A stretch of 59,765 nt of DNA from Kytococcus schroeteri (GCF_002847825.1 NZ_PKIZ01000018.1:1-59765), one strand, 5' to 3'. Numbered from the stretch's first letter, positions 46,532 through 55,852 are shown. Notes: generated by a model not told the origin, from the letters alone. A program made the numbers and translations.

Positions 46532-47518
46532 GTGACCCACCTCTCGCACACCGACCACAGCCCTGCCCCCCAGGACTTGGAGGACCCCGACAGCCGCCTC
46601 GACCTGCCGGCGGTGCGCGGCGCCCTGCGCGCCCTGGCCGCGGACCGCGGCCCGGTCCACGACCCGGTGGGCCGCGCGCTGTCCGACCTCGCCGACGGTC
46701 TCGTGCACCACGCCAGCCTCCCCAGCACGCAACCGCTGGCCCTGGCCGACGGCACCCCTTGGCGCGCGGTCTCCACCGACCACCAGACCGCCGGCCGGGG
46801 ACGGCTGGGGCGCGGTTGGGAGAACCCGCCGGGCTCCGGCATCGCGGTCTCGGTGGTGCTGCCCCTGACCGGCGGGGTCGATGCCGTGGACCTCGCTCTG
46901 GCGGCCAGTCGCACGCCGCGCTGGGGGCAGGTGCCGCTCTGCGTGGGGGCGGCGGTCCACGAGGCGCTGGCGGCCCTGGGTCTGCCGACGGGGGTGAAGT
47001 GGCCCAACGACGTGCTCTCGCGGACCTCCGGGCGCAAGCTCGCCGGCATCCTGTGCCAGGTGGGGGAGGGCGGCCGCTCGGTGGTGGCCGGCATCGGCCT
47101 CAACGTGTGGCCCACCGCGGGGCTGTCGGCCGAGGCCGCGGGGCGCTCGGCGAGCGTCTGCGACGAGCTCCGTGCCGTCCACGGCCCCGGCTGGGTGCCC
47201 CCGGCAGACCTCCGCGAGCAGGTGCTCACCGGGGTGCTCCACCGGCTGGCCGTGTGGCACGCGGCCTGGCTGGCCGAGGGGGTCGCCCCCGAGCTGGCGG
47301 ACGCCGAGCACGGCCCGCTCACCGACCGGTTGGCCGCGGTGAGCGCCACCCTCGGCCAGGAGGTGGACCTGCACCTGCCCGGCGGTGAGCTCGTCCGGGG
47401 CACGGCGACCGGTCTGGCGCCCTCGGGCGGGCTGCTCGTGGAGGTCGCCGGGGAGCCGGGGGAGGGGCCGCGCGAGTTCCAGGCGGCGGACGTGGTCCAC
47501 CTCCGCCCCGCGACGTGA
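46532..47518 (+). CDS. birA: Biotin-[acetyl-CoA-carboxylase] ligase
   Basis: Biotin protein ligase of 328 residues that activates biotin with ATP and attaches it to the EAMKM lysine of carrier domains. The core [21 protein letters not shown] is the biotin/adenylate loop (GRGRxGR), and VKWPNDVL holds the catalytic lysine. There is no N-terminal helix-turn-helix, so it is a monofunctional ligase and not a BirA repressor. The first 60 residues are an extra segment without a clear motif. It is divergent from accD-accE across 23 bp. Confidence 0.95.
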   Translation: MTHLSHTDHSPAPQDLEDPDSRLDLPAVRGALRALAADRGPVHDPVGRALSDLADGLVHHASLPSTQPLALADGTPWRAVSTDHQTAGRGRLGRGWENPPGSGIAVSVVLPLTGGVDAVDLALAASRTPRWGQVPLCVGAAVHEALAALGLPTGVKWPNDVLSRTSGRKLAGILCQVGEGGRSVVAGIGLNVWPTAGLSAEAAGRSASVCDELRAVHGPGWVPPADLREQVLTGVLHRLAVWHAAWLAEGVAPELADAEHGPLTDRLAAVSATLGQEVDLHLPGGELVRGTATGLAPSGGLLVEVAGEPGEGPREFQAADVVHLRPAT

Positions 47519-47569
47519 CCCACGTGACACCATGTACCGGTCCAGGCCGATGACGGGAGGAGGAGCCCC

Positions 47570-48784
47570 ATGGAGCGCATGCGCGACGTGCGACCCGTGC
47601 ACGGCGAGCAGCCCTTCCTGAACCACTCGCTCCCCTCGGCGCTGCCCCCGCACCGGCCCGCGGAGGTCGCGGACCCGCCCGCGCGCACCATGGACGCCAT
47701 CGCCGAGCGCATCATCGGGCGCCGGCGCACGATGCGGCGTGGCGAGGTGGCCCGGCACGCGGGCGTCCCGCTGCGCGTGGCACGCCGTTTCTGGCGGGCC
47801 CTGGGCTTCCAGAACGCCCGCGCCGAGGACACCGTCTTCAGCAATGCCGACCTCGAGGCCCTCACGGTGGCCCGGCGGCTGCTGGGCCGCTACGAGATCG
47901 ACGAGGACGTGCTCATCAGCCTGATGCGCGGCATCGGGACCACCACCGAGCGGCTGGCCACCTGGCAGGTGGAGGTGGTGGCCGAGCGCCTGCAGGACGC
48001 GGAGCGCTACCGCCGGGAGCCCCGCCGCGAGCTGGGCGCCTGGGACCACCCGGACGCCTCCGTGGTGGCCGACGGCACCGAGGGCCTGGCCGAGCGCGTG
48101 ACCCCGGAGGTCGCCGAGGCCACCGGTGTGGTGCTGGCCGACCTGGCCGACGACCTGGAGCGCCTCGTGGGCTACACCTGGCGCCGCCACCTCACGGCCT
48201 CGCTCTCGACGCTCTTCGCCGACGCGAGCTCCGAGCTGGCCGCCGGCGTGAACCGCTCGGTGGGCTTCGCCGACATGGTCTCGTTCTCCGAGCGCGTGGC
48301 CCGCTCCAGCGACGTGGAGATCGCCCGCCTGGTGACGCGCTTCGAGGAGCTCGTCGTCGACGTGGTGCGCCGCTACCGGGGGCGCGTGGTCAAGACCATC
48401 GGCGACGAGGTGCTCTACCAGGCGCTGGACCCCCGCTCGGCGGTGCTCATCGCCCACGACCTCGTGCGCGCCGCCAACGAGGACCCGATGCTGCCGCCCC
48501 TGCGGGTGGGTGTCGCCACGGGGAGGGTGTTGCTCCGCCTCGGCGACGTCTACGGTGACACCGTCAACCGCGCCGCCCGCCTCACCACGAACGCCGCGGC
48601 CGGGACGGTGCTGACCGACCCCGAGACCGCGGTGGCCCTGGCGCACGACCCGGCCTGGCGCTTCGCGGTACTGGAGCCGCGGACGTTGCACGGCATCGGC
48701 CCGGTGACGCCGCACCACCTGTTGTCCGTCCCTCCCGGTGCCTCGGCCCGGGGCCACCTCACGTTTGGAGAGAGCCATGAGTGA
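47570..48784 (+). CDS. Class III adenylate cyclase with autoinhibitory N-terminal domain
   Basis: Protein of 404 residues. Residues 40-200 form a helical regulatory domain like that of the pH-sensing mycobacterial cyclase Rv1264 (RRGEVARHAGVPLRVARRFW; DEDVLISLMRGIG). The C-terminal catalytic domain keeps the metal residues D235 (GFADMVSFS) and D279 (KTIGDE), the adenine-selecting K275 and D326, and the transition-state N333 and R337 (NRAARL). It is therefore a complete cAMP-forming cyclase by family knowledge. The ATG at 47570 has GGAGGAG upstream. The enoyl-CoA hydratase gene overlaps its end by 8 bp. Confidence 0.92.
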   Translation: MERMRDVRPVHGEQPFLNHSLPSALPPHRPAEVADPPARTMDAIAERIIGRRRTMRRGEVARHAGVPLRVARRFWRALGFQNARAEDTVFSNADLEALTVARRLLGRYEIDEDVLISLMRGIGTTTERLATWQVEVVAERLQDAERYRREPRRELGAWDHPDASVVADGTEGLAERVTPEVAEATGVVLADLADDLERLVGYTWRRHLTASLSTLFADASSELAAGVNRSVGFADMVSFSERVARSSDVEIARLVTRFEELVVDVVRRYRGRVVKTIGDEVLYQALDPRSAVLIAHDLVRAANEDPMLPPLRVGVATGRVLLRLGDVYGDTVNRAARLTTNAAAGTVLTDPETAVALAHDPAWRFAVLEPRTLHGIGPVTPHHLLSVPPGASARGHLTFGESHE

Positions 48785-49589
48785 TCCGTCGACCCCGGAC
48801 CGCCCGGAGGACTGGGTCCGCATCGAGCGGCACGGCGAGGACGGTGAGGTGGCCGAGCTGGTGCTGGCCCGCACCGGCGCCATGAACGCCATCTCCACCG
48901 AGATGGCCCGCCGCATCAGCGCCGCCACCGACGAGCTGGCCGCCAGCGACGTGCGCTGCGTGGTGGTCACCTCCGCCCACGAGAAGGCCTTCTGCGTGGG
49001 GGCGGACCTCAAGGAGCGCAACTCCTTCACCGACGCCGACCTCATGGAGCAGCGCCCGGTCACCCAGCGCGCCTACGGCGGGGGGCTGGACCTGCCGATG
49101 CCGACCATCGCCGCCGTCGACGGGTTCGCCCTGGGCGGTGGCCTGGAGATCGCGCTCTCCTGCGACGTCCTGGTGGGCGGCGAGGGCGCCCTGCTGGGTC
49201 TTCCCGAGGTGTCCGTGGGCGTCATCCCCGGCGGGGGCGGCACCCAGCTGCTGACCCGCCGCATCGGGTGGAGCCGCGCCGCGCGCGCCATCTTCACCGC
49301 GGCCAAGTACCCGGCCCCGGAGGCCGCAGAGATCGGCATCGTCGACGAGCTGGTCCCGGCCGGTTCCGCCCGCGAGAAGGCCCTGGAGATGGCCGCGACC
49401 ATCGGCCGCAACTCCCCGGTGGGCCTGCGCAACGCCAAGCGCGCGATGCGCCTGGGCAGCGACGTGGACCTGCGCACCGGCCTGCAGGTGGAGGACGCCT
49501 GCTGGCGCGCCACCGCCTTCTCCGGTGACCGCGCCGAGGGCGTGGCCGCCTTCGCCGAGAAGCGCGCACCGAAGTGGCCGGGCAAGTGA
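48777..49589 (+). CDS. Enoyl-CoA hydratase/isomerase family protein
   Basis: Crotonase-fold protein of 270 residues. The oxyanion hole segments are visible as KAFCVGADLKERN and ALGGGLEIALSCDVLVGGEGA, followed by GLPEVSVGVIPGGGGTQLL, with the Glu of LPEV in the place of a hydratase catalytic residue. It probably hydrates enoyl-CoA in beta-oxidation; a related decarboxylase or isomerase role cannot be excluded. The ATG at 48777 lies inside the end of the cyclase gene, and its stop overlaps the response-regulator start (GTGA). Confidence 0.92.
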   Translation: MSDPSTPDRPEDWVRIERHGEDGEVAELVLARTGAMNAISTEMARRISAATDELAASDVRCVVVTSAHEKAFCVGADLKERNSFTDADLMEQRPVTQRAYGGGLDLPMPTIAAVDGFALGGGLEIALSCDVLVGGEGALLGLPEVSVGVIPGGGGTQLLTRRIGWSRAARAIFTAAKYPAPEAAEIGIVDELVPAGSAREKALEMAATIGRNSPVGLRNAKRAMRLGSDVDLRTGLQVEDACWRATAFSGDRAEGVAAFAEKRAPKWPGK

Positions 49590-50305
49590 GCGAGAGCACC
49601 GTCCACGAGACGGGTGAGCCGCTGGTCGCGATCCTCGCCGAGGACGACGAGGACATCGCGCAGCCGCTGGCGCGCGCCATGCGGCGCGAGGGATTCGACG
49701 TGACCGTCGTGGCCGACGGGCCGAGCGCTCTCATGACCGCCCGACAGGGGTGCACCCTGCTGGTGCTCGACATCGGCCTGCCGCGCATGGACGGCCTGGA
49801 GGTGTGCCGCCGCCTGCGCGCGGAGGGCCACACCTTCCCGGTGCTCATGCTCACCGCCCGCGCGGGCGAGATCGACACCGTCGTGGGCCTGGACGCCGGC
49901 GCCGACGACTACGTGACCAAGCCCTTCCGCCTGGCCGAGTTCCACGCCCGGGTCCGGGCCCTGCTGCGTCGCCGTGCCCCGCACGAGACCGGCCTGGACG
50001 GCGCGGACTCCGATGACGGCCTGCGCATCGACTCCTCCGCCCGCCGCGTGTGGGTGGACGGCGAGGAGGTCACCCTCACCGCCAAGGAGTTCGACCTGCT
50101 CCACATCCTGGTTCGCGACCGCGGCCGGGTGGTGAGCCGTGACCAGCTCATGCGTGAGGCCTGGCAGACCGACTGGGTGGGGTCCACCAAGACCCTGGAC
50201 ATGCACGTCTCGGGCCTGCGCAAGAAGCTCGGCGACGACCCCAACGCCCCGCGCTTCGTGGCGACGGTCCGTGGGGTGGGCTTCCGGCTGGTCACCGAGG
50301 AGTGA
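49586..50305 (+). CDS. Response regulator, OmpR/PhoB family
   Basis: Two-component regulator of 239 residues. The receiver domain has the acidic pocket AEDDED, the phospho-acceptor D62 in VLDIGLPRMDG, and the conserved Lys of DDYVTKPF. The C-terminal winged helix shows LTAKEFDLLHILVRDRGRVV and STKTLDMHVSGLRKKLGDDP, typical of OmpR/PhoB DNA binding. The GTG start overlaps the enoyl-CoA hydratase stop, and its stop overlaps the histidine kinase start. The partner kinase is frameshifted in this sequence. Confidence 0.95.
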   Translation: MSESTVHETGEPLVAILAEDDEDIAQPLARAMRREGFDVTVVADGPSALMTARQGCTLLVLDIGLPRMDGLEVCRRLRAEGHTFPVLMLTARAGEIDTVVGLDAGADDYVTKPFRLAEFHARVRALLRRRAPHETGLDGADSDDGLRIDSSARRVWVDGEEVTLTAKEFDLLHILVRDRGRVVSRDQLMREAWQTDWVGSTKTLDMHVSGLRKKLGDDPNAPRFVATVRGVGFRLVTEE

Positions 50306-51349
50306 AGGCCCTCGCGCAGGTGACCCTGCGCCGCCTGTGGACCGACGTGGTCCACCGGGCGGTGCGGGTGGCGCAGCTCAGCGCCCTGTTCCCCCTGCTG
50401 GTGGCCGTGGGGCTGGGCATCTGGGCCACCCTCGACCTGCCCGGGCCCCCGCTGTGGGCCTGGCTCGGGGTGCCGCTGGCGGTGCTGGCCGGGCTGCGCC
50501 TGACCACGCTGTTCAACGCCCGCCGCGTGCACGAGGCGCTGGACGGGCCGGAGGCCACCATCGACGCCCTGGCCCGCCGCATCCCGGGCATGGGCACCGG
50601 TGAGAGCACCCGCGCCCGCCCCGGAGCCCACCGGCATCGCGGAGATCGACGACCTGGCCGATGCCGTGCAGCGCCGCGCGGTGCACCTCACCCGGATGGT
50701 CACCTCCCAGCGCCGACTGGCCGGTGACGCCGCCCACCAGCTGCGCACGCCGCTCTCGGCGCTCACCATCCGCCTCGACGAGCTGGCCCTGGCCGAGTCG
50801 GCCGAGGAGGCCCGCGAGGTGGCCGAGGAGGCGCACACCCAGGTGGAGCGCCTCACCGCCGTGGTGGAGGAGATGCTGGAGACCGCCGCCAACTCGGCGC
50901 TGGCCACCATGGACATCCTCTCGCTGGACGAGGTGATCGCCGCCCAGCAGCGGGAGTGGCAGCCGCTGTTCAGCGAGCAGCGCCGGGGGATGCGGGTGAC
51001 GGGCACCTTCGGGCTGCACGTGGCCTGCCCGCAGGGGGTGCTCTCCCAGGTGCTCTCCACCCTCATCGAGAACTCGCTCACCTACGGCGAGGGCATCATC
51101 ACCCTGCACATCGAGCACAACGGCCCGTCCGTCCAGCTGGTGATGAGCGACGAGGGGCCCGGCATCAAGCCGGAGATCGCCGACCTCATCTTCGAGCGCG
51201 ACGTGACCGCCGGGGGCGGCACCGGGCGCGGCCTGGCCCTGGCGCGGCAGATCATCACCGCGGTGGGGGGCCGCCTGGAACTGCTCGACGAGCGGCACGC
51301 CACCTTCGGGGTGTTCCTCTCCGAGCCGGCGGAGTCACCCACCCGCTGA
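50302..51349 (+). pseudogene. Sensor histidine kinase, frameshifted
   Basis: The kinase reading frame is split. From GTG 50302 (overlapping the regulator stop) a frame encodes two membrane helices (LSALFPLLVAVGLGIWATL; LWAWLGVPLAVLAGLRL) up to about residue 103, then turns into unlike sequence. The +1 frame then continues without a gap as EPTGIAEIDDLADAVQ, the DHp and the ATPase domains. Removing one C from the CCC at about 50609-50611 joins them into a 348-residue kinase. Either a real mutation, a phase-variable site or an assembly error would explain it. The missing function would leave the response regulator without its sensor. Confidence 0.75.
50600..51349 (+). CDS. Histidine kinase C-terminal module (intact frame after the shift)
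   Basis: Intact 249-codon frame from a GTG at 50600, with no convincing ribosome site. It contains the DHp helix with the phospho-accepting His in DAAHQLRTPLSALTIRLDEL (about residue 46), the N box VLSTLIENSLTYG, and the G boxes DEGPGIKP and GGGTGRGLALARQI of the ATP-binding domain. If translated alone it would be a soluble kinase lacking the membrane sensor. I think it is more likely the rear part of the frameshifted gene starting at 50302. Confidence 0.6.
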   Translation: MRAPAPAPEPTGIAEIDDLADAVQRRAVHLTRMVTSQRRLAGDAAHQLRTPLSALTIRLDELALAESAEEAREVAEEAHTQVERLTAVVEEMLETAANSALATMDILSLDEVIAAQQREWQPLFSEQRRGMRVTGTFGLHVACPQGVLSQVLSTLIENSLTYGEGIITLHIEHNGPSVQLVMSDEGPGIKPEIADLIFERDVTAGGGTGRGLALARQIITAVGGRLELLDERHATFGVFLSEPAESPTR

Positions 51350-51353
51350 ACGC

Positions 51354-51391
51354 CGCAGGCGCCCTCCGTCGATGGGGGCAGGGCGTCTGCG
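51354..51391 (+). terminator. Hairpin terminator between kinase and GtrA genes
   Basis: 12-bp stem (CGCAGGCGCCCT with one G-U pair) and a 14-base loop between convergent genes. Confidence 0.6.
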
Positions 51392-51421
51392 TGCGCGTCG
51401 CGGGGTGCGGAGGCCGCGGTG

Positions 51422-52084
51422 TCACGCCGCGGTGCCGACCTGCTGGTGGTCGGGGTCCTCGTGGTGGCCGGAGTCGCTCCGGTGGCCGGAGTCGCTCCGG
51501 TGGCCGGAAGCGTCGTGGTGGTCGACCTCCTCGTGCACGCCGTAGGGGCGCACCACCGACTCGGGGTCGTCGTCCTCGTCGTGTGGCTCCAGCTCGTCGC
51601 CGAGCTCCTCGGTGAACACGAAGGTGCGGTAGGCCCAGAACCGGAAGAGCGTGCCGAGCACCAGGCCCACGCCGTTGCCGGAGATGTTGTCGGCCAGCTG
51701 CGAGCGGAAGTCCAGGACGTAGTGGCTGAACCAGAGGCAGGCCAGCGCGATGAGCAGGCCGAGCACGTTGAAGACGACGAACAGCAGCGCCTCACGGCCG
51801 ACGTCGGCGCGGCGGGCGTGGCGGAAGGTCCAGTAGCGGTTGCCCAGCCAGGCGAAGGCCGTGGCCGCGGCGGTGGCGACGACCTTGCTCGTGAGGGGGT
51901 GGTCGCCCAGGACGCCCTCGGCGGCGGCGTCGGTGGAGAGCACGGGGCCGTACATGAGCAGGTTGTACAGGCCGGCGTCGATGACGAACGCGAGGAGGCC
52001 GATCACCCCGAACTTGCTCGCCTCGCGGGTGAGCACCCCCAGGGCGCGGCGCAGTCCGGTGGTCTGGTGGTGCTCGCTGGTCAT
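51422..52084 (-). CDS. GtrA family membrane protein
   Basis: Small membrane protein of 220 residues with four hydrophobic segments (FGVIGLLAFVIDAGLYNLL; AATAAATAFAWLGNRYWTF; ALLFVVFNVLGLLIALA; GLVLGTLFRFWAYRTFVF), the GtrA pattern. Such proteins help move lipid-linked sugars across the membrane for cell-wall or LPS-type glycosylation. The C-terminal ~55 residues form an acidic, His/Asp/Ser-rich tail, containing a six-residue DSGHRS-type repeat encoded by an 18-bp tandem duplication. The ATG at 52084 lies 7 nt after TACCGT. The same gene pairs with purK in mycobacteria. Confidence 0.88.
   Translation of the reverse strand: MTSEHHQTTGLRRALGVLTREASKFGVIGLLAFVIDAGLYNLLMYGPVLSTDAAAEGVLGDHPLTSKVVATAAATAFAWLGNRYWTFRHARRADVGREALLFVVFNVLGLLIALACLWFSHYVLDFRSQLADNISGNGVGLVLGTLFRFWAYRTFVFTEELGDELEPHDEDDDPESVVRPYGVHEEVDHHDASGHRSDSGHRSDSGHHEDPDHQQVGTAA
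51463..51498. repeat. 18-bp tandem repeat in the GtrA gene tail
   Basis: GGTGGCCGGAGTCGCTCC occurs twice in succession (51463-51480, 51481-51498), followed by a partial third copy. It is in frame, so copy-number change alters only the length of the His/Asp tail. Confidence 0.9.
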
Positions 52085-52091
52085 TGGGCAC

Positions 52092-52097
52092 ACGGTA
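52092..52097 (-). promoter_or_regulatory. -10 box of GtrA gene (leaderless)
   Basis: TACCGT on the minus strand, 7 nt before the ATG at 52084. Confidence 0.5.
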
Positions 52098-52136
52098 CGC
52101 GCGCGAGCGGCCGCGGCCGCTCCGACGCACGGTGGA

Positions 52137-52142
52137 TATCCT
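52137..52142 (+). promoter_or_regulatory. -10 box of purK (leaderless)
   Basis: TATCCT, 6 nt before the GTG at 52149. Confidence 0.55.
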
Positions 52143-52148
52143 CCGGGT

Positions 52149-53366
52149 GTGACAGACGCCTCCCCCCTCCTCGTCAACCGTCCGCAGGTCCCCACCGGGG
52201 CGCCCGTCGTGGGCATCGTCGGCGGCGGCCAGCTGGCCCGCATGTGCGCCGGTCCCGCCACCGAGCTCGGCCTGGGGGTGGTGGTGCTGGCCGAGTCCAC
52301 CGACGCCGCGGCCGCGCAGGTCTTCCCGCAGGCGCCGCTGGGGCGCGCCGACGACCTGGAGGCGCTGCGCGAGCTGGCCCGCGTGTGCGACGTGGTGACC
52401 TTCGACCACGAGCACGTGCCCGCCGACGTGCTGGCCGTGCTGCAGGACGAGGGCGTGGCCCTCCACCCGGCGCCGGACGCCCTCCTGCACGCCCAGGACA
52501 AGGTGGTGATGCGCCGCGCCCTCTCGGAGGCCGGCCTGCCGGTGCCCCGCTGGGCCGAGGTGACCAGCACGGCCGCGCTGGAGGAGTTCGCCGCCGGTGA
52601 GTGGCCGGTGGTGCTCAAGACGCCGCGGGGCGGTTACGACGGCAAGGGCGTGATGCTCGTGGACGGCCCCGCCGACCTGGAGCGCGCCGCCGCGTGGTTC
52701 GACCGCGCCGAGGGGGCTGCGTTGCTCGCCGAGCAGGCCGTGGCCTTCCGCCGCGAGCTCGCGGTGATGGTGGCGCGCACGCCCTCGGGGGAGGTCCGCT
52801 CGTGGCCGGTGGTCCACACCGTGCAGGAGCAGGGCATCTGCACCCGCGTGGAGGCCCCCGCGTCCGAGGTGGACCGGGCGCTGGCCGATGACGTGCGCCG
52901 TACCGCCGAGCAGCTCGCCGAGCAGCTGGGCGTCACCGGCGTGATGGCCGTGGAGGTCTTCGAGACCGGGGCCCCCACCGAGGAGGACCGCGGCTGGGTG
53001 GTCAACGAGCTCGCCATGCGCCCGCACAACTCCGGCCACTGGACCCAGGACGGGTCCACCACCGACCAGTTCGAGCAGCACCTGCGGGCCGTGCTCGACA
53101 TGCCCCTGGGTGAGACCGCCCCGCGCAGCACCTGGACCGTCATGGCCAACGTCCTGGGCGGCGCCGCCGAGGACCTGCACGCCGCCTCGCGCCGCGTCAT
53201 GGCCGGTGACGCCGCCGCCCGCATCCACCTGTACGGCAAGGAGGTGCGCCCCGGGCGCAAGGTCGGGCACGTCACCGTGTGCGGTGACGACCTGGACGAC
53301 CTGCGCCGGCGCGCCGAGACCGCCCGGGCCCTGCTGGAGGGCACCGACGAAGGAGAGACCGCATGA
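52149..53366 (+). CDS. purK: N5-carboxyaminoimidazole ribonucleotide synthase
   Basis: ATP-grasp enzyme of purine synthesis, 405 residues, that carboxylates AIR to N5-CAIR with bicarbonate and ATP. The N-terminus [18 protein letters not shown] is the PurK opening motif, [14 protein letters not shown] is the ATP-grasp lysine/glycine loop, and [16 protein letters not shown] is the typical metal and substrate region. The GTG at 52149 lies 6 nt after TATCCT, so the mRNA is probably leaderless. Its stop overlaps the purE ATG (ATGA). Confidence 0.95.
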   Translation: MTDASPLLVNRPQVPTGAPVVGIVGGGQLARMCAGPATELGLGVVVLAESTDAAAAQVFPQAPLGRADDLEALRELARVCDVVTFDHEHVPADVLAVLQDEGVALHPAPDALLHAQDKVVMRRALSEAGLPVPRWAEVTSTAALEEFAAGEWPVVLKTPRGGYDGKGVMLVDGPADLERAAAWFDRAEGAALLAEQAVAFRRELAVMVARTPSGEVRSWPVVHTVQEQGICTRVEAPASEVDRALADDVRRTAEQLAEQLGVTGVMAVEVFETGAPTEEDRGWVVNELAMRPHNSGHWTQDGSTTDQFEQHLRAVLDMPLGETAPRSTWTVMANVLGGAAEDLHAASRRVMAGDAAARIHLYGKEVRPGRKVGHVTVCGDDLDDLRRRAETARALLEGTDEGETA

Positions 53367-53938
53367 GCCACCTGCGCACCAGCGCCCCCGCCGATGTGAG
53401 CATCGTCATGGGCTCCGACAGCGACTGGCCCGTCATGGAGGCGGCCGCCGCGGCCCTGGAGGAGCTGGGGGTGAGTCACACCGTGCAGGTGGTGTCGGCG
53501 CACCGCATGCCCACCGAGATGATCGAGCACGGGCGCACGGCCGCCGATGCGGGGTACCGCGTCATCATCGCCGGCGCCGGGGGAGCGGCCCACCTGCCGG
53601 GCATGCTCGCCAGCACCACCCCGCTGCCCGTCATCGGCGTGCCGGTGCCCCTGAAGCACCTCGACGGCATGGACTCGCTGCTGAGCATCGTGCAGATGCC
53701 GGCCGGCGTGCCGGTGGCCACGGTGTCGGTGGGCGGCGCGCGCAACGCCGGCCTGCTCGCCGCGCAGATCCTGGCCGCGGGCACCGACGAGGAGTCCCTC
53801 GCCCTGCGCCAGCGGATGGTGGAGTTCCAGTCCTCGCTGCGCGACGCGGCCCACGCCAAGGGCGAGGCGCTGGCCCGTAGGCTGCAGGGGCAGGGCGAAC
53901 CCGCCCCGTCCACACCGACCGCCGAGGACCCGCGATGA
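53363..53938 (+). CDS. purE: N5-CAIR mutase (phosphoribosylaminoimidazole carboxylase catalytic subunit)
   Basis: Class I PurE of 191 residues that converts N5-CAIR to CAIR. The family signature [20 protein letters not shown] is at about residues 15-34, followed by [11 protein letters not shown] with the catalytic His, and [12 protein letters not shown]. It overlaps purK upstream (ATGA) and the NYN-domain gene downstream (ATGA), which makes a three-gene unit. Confidence 0.96.
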   Translation: MSHLRTSAPADVSIVMGSDSDWPVMEAAAAALEELGVSHTVQVVSAHRMPTEMIEHGRTAADAGYRVIIAGAGGAAHLPGMLASTTPLPVIGVPVPLKHLDGMDSLLSIVQMPAGVPVATVSVGGARNAGLLAAQILAAGTDEESLALRQRMVEFQSSLRDAAHAKGEALARRLQGQGEPAPSTPTAEDPR

Positions 53939-54507
53939 ACCCCGCCGCCCCCGAGCGCACCACCTACCTCCTCGTCGACGGCGAGAACATCGACGCCACC
54001 CTGGGCAACTGCCTGGGCCGCCGCCCCCAGCCCGACGAGCGCCCCCGGTGGGAGCGCCTGCTGACCCACATGCAGCAGGCCTGGGCCCAGCCGGTGCAGG
54101 GCCTGTTCTTCCTGGCCGCCAGCACCGAGCACCTGCCGATGAACTTCGTGCAGGCCCTCATGGCTATCGGCTACAAGCCGATCCCGCTGTCCGGTGGGCC
54201 GGACGAGAAGGTCGTCGACATCGCCATCCAGCGCACGCTGGACGCGCTCGCCGAGCGCTCCGACGACGTGGTGCTGGTGAGCCACGACGGCGACTTCCTG
54301 CCGCAGATGACGCGCCTGCTCGACGACGAGGACCGCCGCCTGGGCCTCATGGGCTTCCGCGAGTACCGCAACGCGGGCTTCGTGGAGCTCGAGGAGCAGG
54401 GCATGGAGACCTTCGACCTCGAGTACGAGGTGCACGCCTTCAACGCGCGCCTGCCGCGCATGCGCATCATCCCGATCCACGAGTTCGACCCGCTCGAGTT
54501 CCTCTGA
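53935..54507 (+). CDS. NYN domain protein (PIN-like, predicted RNase)
   Basis: Protein of 190 residues with an NYN/PIN-like nuclease fold. The acidic residues expected to bind the metal are visible: LLVDGENID at the N-terminus, [18 protein letters not shown], and [13 protein letters not shown]. Such proteins are thought to cleave structured RNA; the target is unknown. It is coupled to purE by ATGA overlap, so it is made with the purine enzymes. A strong hairpin terminator follows 16 bp after the stop. Confidence 0.88.
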   Translation: MNPAAPERTTYLLVDGENIDATLGNCLGRRPQPDERPRWERLLTHMQQAWAQPVQGLFFLAASTEHLPMNFVQALMAIGYKPIPLSGGPDEKVVDIAIQRTLDALAERSDDVVLVSHDGDFLPQMTRLLDDEDRRLGLMGFREYRNAGFVELEEQGMETFDLEYEVHAFNARLPRMRIIPIHEFDPLEFL

Positions 54508-54522
54508 GCCGGGCCGTGAGCG

Positions 54523-54562
54523 CGAGGGCGGCGGCACCCTGCACGGGGTGTCGCCGCCCTCG
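54523..54562 (+). terminator. Hairpin terminator after purK-purE-NYN operon
   Basis: 17-bp stem with one G-U pair (CGAGGGCGGCGGCACCC and complement) and a short loop, 16 bp after the stop. Confidence 0.75.
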
Positions 54563-54610
54563 TGCGTGCCCGGGAGTGACGGGGGTCACGAGGCAGGTGG
54601 GGCCGCGCCG

Positions 54611-54616
54611 TACGAT
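54611..54616 (+). promoter_or_regulatory. -10 box of acyl-CoA dehydrogenase gene (leaderless)
   Basis: TACGAT, 6 nt before the GTG at 54623. Confidence 0.5.
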
Positions 54617-54622
54617 GGCCCG

Positions 54623-55792
54623 GTGAGCGACTTCGACCTGTACACGCCCAGCGACTTCCACGAGACGGTCCGTGAGGCCATCCGCCCGCTCGTGCGCGAC
54701 AAGATCGCGCCCGCCGCCGCAGAGGTGGATGCGACCGGCGAGTTCCCGCAGGTCGCCTACGACGCGCTGCGCGAGACGATGTTCCACGCCCCCCACATCC
54801 CGGAGGACTACGAGGGCCTGGGGGCCGACGCGCTGGCCACCTGCATCGTCATCGAGGAGGTGGCGCGCGGCTGTGCCTCGAGCTCCCTCATCCCGGCCGT
54901 GAACAAGCTGGGCACCATGCCGCTGATCCTCGCCGGCAGCGAGGAGGTCAAGCAGAAGTACCTGCCGCCGGTGGCCGCCGGGGAGGCGATGTTCTCCTAC
55001 GGGCTCTCCGAGGCCGGGGCGGGCTCGGACACCGCGGGCATGCGCTGCACCGCCACCGAGCAGTCCGACGGCAGCTTCGTGCTCAACGGCCAGAAGTCCT
55101 GGATCACCAACGCCGGGGTCTCGGAGTACTACACGGTCATGGCCGTCACCGAGCCGGACGGCCCCCGCGGTCGCAACGTCACCGCCTTCGTGGTGGAGAA
55201 GGACGACGAGGGCTTCTCCTTCGGCGAGCCGGAGAGCAAGCTCGGCATCAAGGGCTCGCCCACCCGCGAGCTGCTCTTCGAGAACTGCGTCATCCCGGCC
55301 GACCGGATGGTGGGCGAGCGGGGCCAGGGCCTGAAGATCGCCCTGCAGACGCTCGACCACACCCGCGTGACCATCGGCGCCCAGGCCCTCGGCATCGCGC
55401 AGGGCGCCCTCGACGCCGCGCTGGCGTACGTCAAGGAGCGCGAGCAGTTCGGTCAGCCGATCGCCGGCTTCCAGGGCGTGCAGTTCATGCTCGCCGACAT
55501 GGGCATGAAGCTCGAGGCGGCCCGCCAGCTGGTGTACAACGCGGCCGCCAAGTCGGAGCGCAACGACCCGGGCCTGACCTACTTCGGTGCCGCGGCCAAG
55601 TGCTTCGCCTCCGACGTGGCCATGGAGGTCACCACCGACGCGGTGCAGCTCTTCGGCGGCTACGGCTACACCAAGGACTTCCCCGTGGAGCGCATGATGC
55701 GCGACGCCAAGATCACCCAGATCTACGAGGGGACCAACCAGGTGCAGCGCATGGTGATGGCGCGCCAGCTGCTCAAGGGCCTGCCCGGCTGA
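54623..55792 (+). CDS. Acyl-CoA dehydrogenase (FadE25-like)
   Basis: FAD acyl-CoA dehydrogenase of 389 residues. The ACAD signature appears as YGLSEAGAGSDTAGM, then KSWITNA for substrate and flavin contact, and QLFGGYGYTKDFPVERMMRDAKI with QIYEGTNQVQRMVMARQL, where the Glu of YEGT is the catalytic base. The order purK-purE-fadE25 is the same as in M. tuberculosis, so this is probably the FadE25 orthologue, a general short/medium-chain enzyme. The GTG start at 54623 follows TACGAT by 6 nt. A hairpin lies 60 bp after the stop. Confidence 0.94.
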   Translation: MSDFDLYTPSDFHETVREAIRPLVRDKIAPAAAEVDATGEFPQVAYDALRETMFHAPHIPEDYEGLGADALATCIVIEEVARGCASSSLIPAVNKLGTMPLILAGSEEVKQKYLPPVAAGEAMFSYGLSEAGAGSDTAGMRCTATEQSDGSFVLNGQKSWITNAGVSEYYTVMAVTEPDGPRGRNVTAFVVEKDDEGFSFGEPESKLGIKGSPTRELLFENCVIPADRMVGERGQGLKIALQTLDHTRVTIGAQALGIAQGALDAALAYVKEREQFGQPIAGFQGVQFMLADMGMKLEAARQLVYNAAAKSERNDPGLTYFGAAAKCFASDVAMEVTTDAVQLFGGYGYTKDFPVERMMRDAKITQIYEGTNQVQRMVMARQLLKGLPG

Positions 55793-55852
55793 GACCGGCC
55801 AGGCAGGTGGGGTCTGTGCGGGGACTGTGAGGCTCTCGACGGGCTCCCGTGA

